Below are positions 55,955 to 64,000 of a DNA stretch of 64,000 nt, in pieces. This DNA is from Thelephora terrestris. Lineage: Eukaryota; Basidiomycota; Agaricomycetes; Thelephorales; Thelephoraceae. The translations under genes and the position numbers were made by a program. Where the stretch lies: contig WIUZ02000001.1 in the NCBI GenBank assembly GCA_015956445.1, positions 3,410,001 to 3,474,000 on the forward strand, given 5' to 3'. Under the pieces are notes generated by a model. The model had not been told where the DNA came from and ran no database searches. It was given only the letters and a program-made list of their open reading frames with translations. Numbering within the stretch: position 1 is the first letter of the stretch; the number at the start of each line of letters is the position of its first letter.

Positions 55955-58353
55955 ATGTACTATTCCCAACAATCCCCCGGGGTAGCACACAAATTACCCG
56001 ACCAGTCGCCATGGTCTCGCGCACATCACCCCGTCCTTGGTCCTCCTGGCCCTAACGCGAACATAGGAATGCCCCCTCAGTCACCCGGCTATCCTCTCTT
56101 CACGAACGGCAACGTAAATCATATTCACAACCTTCCGACCCCTCATCCCCACATCCCTATCCAGGCACACCATCATCACCAGAATTCACTTTCACACATG
56201 CCATCCCCGCCCCACCAGCAGAACCAACACCCTATGGGACCCCAGAACGATTCGCCAGGGAGCATCACAGGAGCACAACCAATCATGACCCAGCACTGGC
56301 AGAACCAGTTGCTCAAGTGTGAGGTGCGTAGCCGAGATAGCAGAAATATTTGCCGAATCCTCATAGATCTTTCGCCCTTTGTAGATGATTCGTCAATCAC
56401 GCTCTCCTCACCACCGCGCTCGTGCGAGCGCCATGGCTTCGCGAACGATAGCAAAGTCTGCAATTCCGATCACAAACCCCAACCTTCCCAAACCCGACCC
56501 GAATGGCGCCTTAAAAGACACGGAAACCTCAACCCCAGGAACAAATGGTGCCACAGCAAGTTCAGAAACCACTACACCTGCCGCTGCCGCCAACCATCCC
56601 TCCGCCGTAACCGGGCCATCAGAGGCACCGCGTCTAACAGCTCCAAAGCCCCCAGAAAACAACTGGACATCATTGGATATGGGTGGCGTAAATATCAAGA
56701 ACCTTCCTCCGACCTCCGGGCTTTTCTCCTTCACATTCCTTGCCGCTCTCTATCTCAACCATAACCAATTAACATCTATTCCTCCACAAATATCCAAACT
56801 ACGACATCTCGAGCTTTTGGACCTTTCTGGGAACCAGCTTCGGACAATCCCACCCGAGTTGGGGATGTTGACGATGCTCAAGGAGTTTTATCTTTTCGAT
56901 AACCTCCTAACGACCATCCCTTTCGAGTTGGGTACCCTTCACCAACTTCTGACACTTGGGATCGAGGGAAACCCGATTGAACCTTCGTTAAAAGCGGTTG
57001 TTCAGAAGGATGGAACCCCTGCACTGATAGCTTATCTCCGAGACTCGTGTTCAGTCCCTCCTTTACCACCCGCACGGGAATGGCAGAACGTGGTCAGCCA
57101 ACAGGAGAGGGACGCGGCAGCGGCGGACCCCAATACCGAACTGGTCACCTTACTGTGTTACAACGTCCTTTGCGAACGAGCCGCGACGGCAAAGCTTTAT
57201 GGTTACACACCATCGTGGGCCTTGACTTGGGATTATCGGAAGGAGCTCATACTGGCCGAGATTCTCGGGAGTGATGCTGACTTCCTGTGCTTACAAGAAG
57301 TGGATGTTGCACAGTACGAGGAATTCTTCTTGGAGAACCTCTCACAGCGCGATTACGACGGAGCTTACTGGCCGAAGTCGAGGGCAAAGCACATGAACGA
57401 AGCGGACAAGCGTTTGGTCGATGGTTGTGCCATCTTCTACAAGAAGGAGAAGTAAGCAAACCGAACCACCGCTACGATATATTTCACTGGAGGCTAATGG
57501 ACTCCAATTCTGTAGGTATACGCTAGTTGAGAAACACCTCATCGAATTTGGTCAGATAGCGATGCAACGGCAGGACTTTAAGAAGACAGAGGACATGTTC
57601 AACCGTGTCCTCGGGAAGGGTGATATTGCTGTCGTGTGCATGTTCGAGACCAAGGAGACTGGGACGAGATTCGTTGTTGCCAACGTGCATATCCATTGGG
57701 ACCCTCAGTTCCGCGATGTGAAGCTTGTTCAAACGGCATTAATGGTGGACGAGATCGACAAAATCGTTAACCGGTTTGCCAAGTACCCGCCAAGACCGCC
57801 AGTGGCAGGCGAAAAACCTGCTCCTGTTTACAGCGACGGGTACAAGATCCCTCTCATCATCGGCGGCGACTTCAACTCGACACCTGACAGTGGCGTCTAC
57901 GAGTACATGTCCACCGGGAGCATTCCCCCAAACCATCCAGATTTTATGTCACACACGTACGGCAGATACACTTCAGAAGGGACGAAACACCGCCTCGGCC
58001 TCAAGAGTGCATACTCGTTGTTGCCGAGCACTCCTACGACAAATCACACGCCAGGTTTCCAAGGCGTGATCGATTACATATGGTACTCGACACAAAACCT
58101 CGCCGTCAACGCTGTCTTCGGAGAGGTCGACAAGCTGTACCTCGAGAAGGTGATTGGATTTCCCAACGCCCATTTCCCATCCGAGTAAGTTCCGCAACGG
58201 CGATCCAGAAATTTCTCTCGCTAACTGCCCCGCCTTCCCAGTCACCTGTGTATCATTGGGGAGTTCCGGGTGAAGCCCTCAAGGGATGGGAATAATACAA
58301 CTTCACGAACGCAAGGCACTGCTGTAAATTCGGACTCTAATCGCACACGTTGA
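55955..58353 (+). CDS. CCR4: CCR4, catalytic deadenylase of the CCR4-NOT complex
   Basis: Exons 55955-56323, 56385-57451, 57516-58184 and 58242-58353 sum to 2,217 nt, or 738 aa. The N-terminus is Pro/His/Gln/Asn-rich. A leucine-rich repeat block follows (LAALYLNHNQLTSIPPQISK, then LRHLELLDLSGNQLRTIPPE and LKEFYLFDNLLTTIP), which binds the NOT1/CAF1 module. The endonuclease-exonuclease-phosphatase domain has LLCYNVLCER, the metal-binding Glu in DFLCLQEVDVAQYEEFF, VANVHIHWDP, IIGGDFNSTPDS, and the catalytic Asp-His end FPSDHLCIIGEF formed across the last intron. It shortens mRNA poly(A) tails in cytoplasm and nucleus. It looks intact. Confidence 0.95.
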
Positions 58354-59057
58354 GGAGGCGATTTTCTTCCCATCGTTGACGGCGCTTTTGGTGTAAAGTT
58401 TGTATCTACAGTAGGTTTCTATAGCCCCTACCACTCCACCTTCTCTGTCCTTGTCTTTCCCTCTCTGTCCTGTGTCATCTGTCTGTGTGTTTGTGTGCTA
58501 CGTACTGTGTTTTATCAGGTCCAGCTTGTTGTCCCGTTCTCCCTCCCTTAATCTATTGTATCCGCAATGTCCCTGAAGCGCTTCAAGTCCCAGAAATTGA
58601 CTTGCCAAGGGATTGATGCTTGGGCGCGCTTTTGAATTTGACGTGCATCAGACGGCTGTTGTGGTCGACGACAATCAATGGCCAACGGCGGTCCGCGGCC
58701 AACAGCAACCCTCCCAATGTCGCCCACGGTGATACTGCCGCCCATCCTTCAACTTTGAGCACATCTGTGGGACGATGGGTGCGTAATTTCAAAGGGTCGA
58801 GCTGATGAGATGGAGTTTTGGAGAAATGAATCTCCACCGTCGCCTTTCACATACGGATCGAGCAGCGGACGATCAGATCTAGTCCAGACGGTCTCTATCG
58901 CTTGGCAATTTTCTTGTTAGCAAGGGCGCGTATAGATGTCACATTAATGATGCGCATATAAGGGGTGTCCTCTTGAGCGGTCGTACCCAGGTCCCTCTTT
59001 TCCAGCATCTTCCAGTCCTTCTTTTGTTTCGTTCCCTCACCCCGCAAACCGACCATA
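58354..59057. other. gap between CCR4 and small secreted protein gene
   Basis: Contains the CCR4 3' UTR (T- and C-rich near 58430-58550). Minus-strand frames of 65-84 aa at 58548-58837 show no known motif and were not called. The leader of the next gene is in the last 100 bp. Confidence 0.45.
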
Positions 59058-59675
59058 ATGCGCGCCTTCCTTTTAGCTCCTATCGCTTTCGTTGCAGCAG
59101 GCAAGTTCATTTCCAGATACGACGGGCACGTTTTTGATTAACTTTTGATTTCAGTTTCTGCCAGCAACCTCGAACAGCGTTCCCCTTTCCATGCGTTTAG
59201 CTCCTTGGCTGCCAGGGCCGATATCATCGACCCGAGTGTCATCCCTGACAAGGTAATCGAAGCAATCTGTGATTGGTTTTACCAGGCGCTGACCATGATC
59301 ATGATAGTGCAAGAGCAGCTGCTCGACCATCGTCTCCAGCGTGAACAGCTGCGCCAGTGTCGAGTGCCTCTGCACGAACAAGAATGGCCAGTCGTTGAAG
59401 ACCTGTGTTGACTGCCTCGTCAAGGAGGACGGTACCTCCACCTCCACCGCCACTGGCCAGTCGACCCTGGACTGTAAGTGTTTGCACTCCTTTCGGGTCC
59501 CAGTCGAGATTGTGCTGACCTCGCACGTGCAGCCTTCGTCTCCAGCTGCCAGGCTGCCGGAGTGACCATCAGCAACTTGAGTGTTGGCGGTAGCTCCAGT
59601 TCCGCCTCGAATGTCGTCATCAATGGCGGCGCTCTGGCAGTTGCTTTGGCTAGTGCTCTCGCTTACCTCCTTTGA
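59058..59675 (+). CDS. small secreted cysteine-rich protein, possibly GPI-anchored
   Basis: Exons 59058-59100, 59155-59252, 59308-59473 and 59533-59675 sum to 450 nt, or 149 aa. The N-terminus is a signal peptide (MRAFLLAPIAFVAA). The core has regularly placed Cys (CKSSCSTIVSSVNSC, then VECLCTN, KTCVDCLV, VSSCQAAG), followed by a Ser/Gly-rich stretch and a hydrophobic end (ALAVALASALAYLL) like a GPI-anchor signal. The first intron appears to use a GC donor (GCAAGT at 59101), because no GT gives an open frame. The pattern resembles small secreted proteins of Agaricomycetes with unknown role. It looks intact. Confidence 0.78.
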
Positions 59676-59943
59676 GTGCCACAATGTTTCATCCACTTTT
59701 CGAAGTGACATTCTGTATTCGTCACCGTATATCCGTACTACACACAATTAGGGGTAACTCACAGGAATTAGTAATTATTTGTTGTTTCGAGTCCACCCTC
59801 ATGTCCAAGGTCTTCGCATGGGGTTGAAGAACTGAGAGTCGGACAGCTTCGACAATCTCAGCAAGTCACGCGTGACCGCCTGACATTGAATATTCGTTCG
59901 TGACTTGAGTTGTCAACTGTTTCCGCCGCTTGGTTATGTTCCG

Positions 59944-62900
59944 ATGGCCTCTGCTCTTGACGATACTCTTCGCCGGTCGATAGCGCAGGTGCCACTCAAA
60001 TACTCCATTGCCGCAGCCTCTGAGCACAGTGGCCTCTATGTCGCTTCGAACATCCTGCGGGATGAACCTGCAGATTCAACAAGTCGATGGAGTGGTGCCT
60101 CGCAGATACCACATGTCAAGCAATGGGTGACTTTGAGGTTGGATAATCTGGCCGTACTTAGTTCAGTCCTACTTTGTTTTCTCTTCTCCATCCATCGCCG
60201 ATGACACGTTTCGTGCTGACCGATTTGCAGAGAGTATTACTTTTGGGAAGGTGAGAAGTCCCTCTCATTCGTGTTCGCTTGTCAACACTTGCGTCTTTCG
60301 AAAGTTGCTGGGAACATGCTCGAGCTGACCCTGGTTTTTCCAGTTTGTCAAACGTGAGCCCCATGGACATCTAGAAGTTGTCCACCCTGACTTTTGACCA
60401 GCCCATCCATGTAATATGAAGGACTTCCGGGTGCTTGTAGGAACCTCCGAAGACGCTTTAACAGAGGTTCTGCAATCTGCACTCAGGAACGATAGCATCC
60501 CAGAAACATTCCCCCTCCGCCACGTTAATCAGGCAGGGATCTTGTTCCCCGCACGATATGTGCAAATCGTTCCCCTGTCGTGAGCCATTCTCAGACACAT
60601 GAGCCCATTGATCAGTGACCGATGAGAATGTAGTGCCCACGGCCAGAGCTTTCACATTTCTATCTGGCATGTCGCACTCGATGGTATCGCGGATGAAGAA
60701 TACGTCGAGCACGTAAGGACACGTCACGAAGAGGTTCTGGTTTAAATATTTAGCTGTGATCACGGCGATGGCTGATGTTGAATGCCAGCATCAAGAAGAC
60801 ATTACTATGAGGCGCATCTTAAAGCACCTTCGACAGAGAAGGCTTCTCACTCCGCTCAAATTTATACAAGACAGGTGCAAAGTCCAGCTCGAGCATCCGC
60901 TTGTCTCGCAACTCTTTGAAACCCTCGTACTGAGGGGGCAGTTCCTTGAATCGGAGCAATGCTTGCGAGCGTGCTCCGATAATGGACTGTTCGACTCTTT
61001 CGTAAAGTCCAGTCAACCTCGCGCTCACTGGAAACGTATCACTGCTGCCGATGCGGATGGAGACTATCCCATGAAGCGAGGAGGCCACGCCATGTGCATA
61101 GACAGCGAGAAGGGGCTTATATACCTGCATGGCGGGTGGGATGGAACTAAAAACCTCGATGACTACTGGGCATACAACATTTCCAATAACCAGTGGAAGC
61201 TCCTCAGCCTGCACACGTCGCAAGATAAAAACGGACCTGGGCCTAGAGCTTGTCACAAGATGGTGTTCGATCAGAAGACTGGATGCATATATCTCCTTGG
61301 GAAGCTTGGAGACGAAGAGGGTTCTAGGTTATTGTCGGAAAACACACCCGAACCCAAACCTCCTGCCGCTGGGGAGCAACAGTTTTGCTCGGAGTTCTAT
61401 CGGTACCGGACAAGGGGGATTGACCAGGGTAATTGGGAGTTGTTGAACTTTGATACGGCGGTGGGCATTTCCGATCCAATTCCTTCATCATTGCTCTATG
61501 ATTGACCTTCGAACAGGCTTCAGGTGGACCACCCCTTTTATTCGACCATGAGCTCGTGATCGACAGCGAATCCCAGGTCATCTATGTATTCGGTGGAAGG
61601 GTCGTCGATGGGGAGAAGGCACCGATAAAGTACTCTGGATTTTACAGCTACAACGTCCCTACCAGCAAATGGAAAAACCTACAGTATGTTTGAATGTTCC
61701 AGCTGACTGATTTTCTAACGTTCCGACAGACCAGATCCGGCTACATCACAGACGATACCCCTCCGGTTTGGTAAACAACAAATTTTTTCGTCGTGTCAAC
61801 GTACTGACATACTACCAGGTCATTCCATGCTCTTCGAACCTATCAGTAAATCAATATTCGTCTTCGCTGGCCAGAGGGAGGACAAGTACCTGGCGGATAT
61901 GTGGATTTATGACACTCAGAGTGGTATGGCCAGCGAAGCTTGGTCCGATTTTACATCTTCTGGTGGGCCAGACGCGTGCTTCACACAACGCTCCGTTATC
62001 AATGTCGATGCAAAGGAGATTTACATGTAGGTTGAACTCCGTTTGCCCTCCATTCATACTGAATGACGGGATTAGGATATGTGGTTTGACACGAACGCGA
62101 GCGGGGTCTAGTGCGAAGACGGAGCTGAGATTGGACATTCCAAAATGGGTTTACCGGTATGAGTCCTATCCTGGAAAGTGGATGAGGATCTTGCCTGGAA
62201 CATCGGCGCTGGAATATCACGTCGAAGAGCCGCAGGCTCGGTATGCTCATCAATTAGTCTATGATCCGAAGACCGGTCAAACCTTTATGCATGGTGGAAA
62301 TGGGGGCGTCAGCTCAGAAGCACCCCAGAAACAGAGCAAGCAGGAAGGGGATGTTGAAGGGGATGGCGGGACTCGGTTAGACGACTTCTGGACCATGAGG
62401 CTTGAGCGGTGCGACTCGTCTACATGCCGTTCGGCATCTGCTGACTGTTCGACTTGCTAGGATCTCGCCCGAAGAAATAATTCGACGAACCTCGTTCAAG
62501 ATTAGAACACAACAGTGCGTGTCGCTCGTGATGTACCGGAAACGTATTGACAGGCCGTACTGGGGTCCAGGTTCCGCGAGATGTGCGAGGAGCAACCGGC
62601 CGTGAGGGCTCTGAGCTTCCTCCAGACCGAAGTCTCTGCAGCGGTCGATCATAGCTCCATGGACGAAGCTGCCTATTTCAGATCCCTCTTGACCTATCTT
62701 CTCAACCCCACTGCGGGATCTCCCCCGGTCACTCAGGGCGATGGTTGCAGAGGGCGGACGCAGGGACACGGGCAGAGTCGCCAAAACCAGGAAGGGTCGA
62801 GGAAGAGATCCCGCTCGGAGGACGATTGGACGAACAGGTTGAGTGGGGAGTCGGATGAGGACGTTGATATGAGCAATGGGGTGCCTGAGGCCTCAAACGG

Positions 62901-63192
62901 AACCATGACTCTTACGATCGGAGAAGATCCTCTCGAACAAAGCTTACGAACTCCGCTTGCTACCACTCCAAATCTTTCCAATACCAGCCCCAGCTCCGGC
63001 GACCATCACCCCGATTCCGGTCTCATTTTCGTCCCTACTACGACTCCGATGGACCAGCCATCACCGCCTTCTCCTGCCAGGTTCAAGCAAAGGGTAGAGG
63101 TGTTTGAGGCCCTCCTCGAGTTCATTAACGAGAATGCCAAGGAACCCTCTGGAAACCTCCTGGATTGCATCAACGTGATGGGAGGGTCCTGA
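59944..63192 (+). CDS. muskelin homologue (discoidin, LisH/CTLH and Kelch repeats)
   Basis: Starts at the ATG 59944. The N-terminal discoidin-like (F5/8 type C) domain reads VPLKYSIAAASEHSGLYVAS, then ILRDEPADSTSRWSG, KPHPCNMKDFRVLVG-type sequence near 60350-60430, and DSIPETFPLRHVNQ. A helical LisH/CTLH-like region follows (60770-61000, RRILKHLRQRRLLTPLKFIQ and LFETLVLRGQFLESE). Kelch repeats run from about 61075 to 62400 (HAMCIDSEKGLIYLHGGWDG, RACHKMVFDQKTGCIYLLG, ELVIDSESQVIYVFGGRVVD, HQLVYDPKTGQTFMHGGNGG). The C-terminus has an acidic Ser-rich linker and ends LLEFINENAKEPSGNLLDC. Muskelin is a subunit of the CTLH/GID-type ubiquitin ligase in animals; this homologue may do likewise. Exon borders are approximate; no break seen. 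Confidence 0.88.
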
Positions 63193-64000
63193 ACTCATAG
63201 AAGTCACGCGCGGAGTCTCACCGACAGATTATACATTGGCGTGTACCAGGCTAGGCGTGGTTATCCTGACTGCTTCTTGGATTTGTTTCTTGGTTAACAA
63301 TTCTACTTATGATAACACACACGTGGCTCCAGATTGTACATGTACCACTCACCAGCACTTCGGAACTTTGTAACTCAATATTCTGGTATCACGTCCGGTG
63401 GTCACGGAGGTTCGATCCATGGAAATGAACGATGATCAATTTGAGACTCGGACGCAACGACCTTGCCGGAGGTCATGCGTCCGCCCCTTCTCGGAACAAC
63501 ACCAGAGACTTCAGAAATGGATATGGGAGAGGTCCGAGTGACGTTGCGATCTATTAATAAGCTCTTATGAAATGCTGAAGATAATAACTAGAGTGAGATT
63601 CGTATCTGTCTAAATGCGGGGGAGTGGGGGAGAGGTAGGTACATGATTAGCCAGCAGAAACCTGGGACACGCCAATCAAAATGTCGGAAGCAATAAACGG
63701 TCGTCTATATTCGACCTGAAAGAAAGTTCGCAAATAATGCGTCGGGGAGAAGGAGGAGGATGCAACGTCTAAGGGTCATGAATGTGTGATCTAGTTCTTG
63801 TGGGATTCTATGCAAATCAATGAAGAGCTCCCAAAGGCTCCGTTGTTGCGGTGGCAGATCAGATGGTCGGAAACATAGTTTGACCAGGCGAGAGAAGAGA
63901 GAAACGATGAATGGAAACGGTGCAGGAAAGCATTTCGCCTCGAGTCGGAAAGAGAGTGGGGCATTAATGCTGAATATGAAACATCGATATCAGGAGATAG
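63193..64000. other. 3' flank of the muskelin gene, no gene seen
   Basis: About 800 bp without a supported gene; only short frames. A GGTTCGATCC word near 63410 is not part of a foldable tRNA. It probably holds the 3' UTR and intergenic DNA up to the next gene. Confidence 0.5.

Noticed and set aside
58583-58837. 84-aa minus-strand frame after CCR4
   Set aside because: No motif, no clear splice partners and it overlaps the expected CCR4 3' UTR.
63405-63420. GGTTCGATCC word like a tRNA box B
   Set aside because: No box A at a fitting distance upstream and the flanks do not form acceptor or D stems.
1-64000. CRISPR arrays, riboswitches or bacterial operon signals
   Set aside because: Nothing resembling them; spliceosomal introns and gene families show nuclear fungal DNA.

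Overview
The window looks like nuclear DNA of a basidiomycete fungus, most likely an Agaricomycete. Genes are dense on both strands and cut by many introns of about 37-60 bases. Three transposase families typical of these fungi (Plavaka, Tnp2/CACTA and KDZ) lie close together, and DUF6699 and DUF1996 genes sit beside housekeeping genes. Exon models were built by hand from frame continuity, GT/AG sites and family motifs; no search was run.

Left part (1-39.5 kb), a transposon island. A Plavaka transposase gene (214-5128) reads in frame through every exon but carries a 926-bp inverted-repeat element (509-1434) in its second exon. A trypsin-like protein gene follows (5477-7645). At 9.6-17.3 kb four genes alternate in direction around an open Tnp2 transposase (11930-15049). 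A broken Ty1/copia fossil lies at about 18.6-23.6 kb. A largely unassigned stretch (23.6-26.8 kb) leads to the main structure of the window: a KDZ-type DNA transposon at 26848-38712, bounded by 1,220-bp mirrored inverted repeats. It holds a KDZ transposase, a protein with a viroplasmin-like RNase H1 N-terminal domain, and an 806-aa accessory protein. An 834-bp fold-back element (38712-39545) abuts it exactly.

Right part (40-63.2 kb), ordinary host genes: DUF6699 protein, a transcription factor with two Zn2Cys6 clusters, VPS53 (GARP tether), a LYAR-type nucleolar zinc-finger protein, a secreted DUF1996 protein, ATG3 (autophagy E2), mevalonate diphosphate decarboxylase, the CCR4 deadenylase, a small secreted cysteine protein and a muskelin homologue. 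They do not form one pathway. VPS53 and LYAR start 136 bp apart on opposite strands.

The best candidate for something not routinely described is the three-gene KDZ element with its long arms and abutting fold-back. Next are the inverted-repeat insertion that may be spliced out of the Plavaka gene, and the 20/40-bp phased repeats at 16.1 kb.
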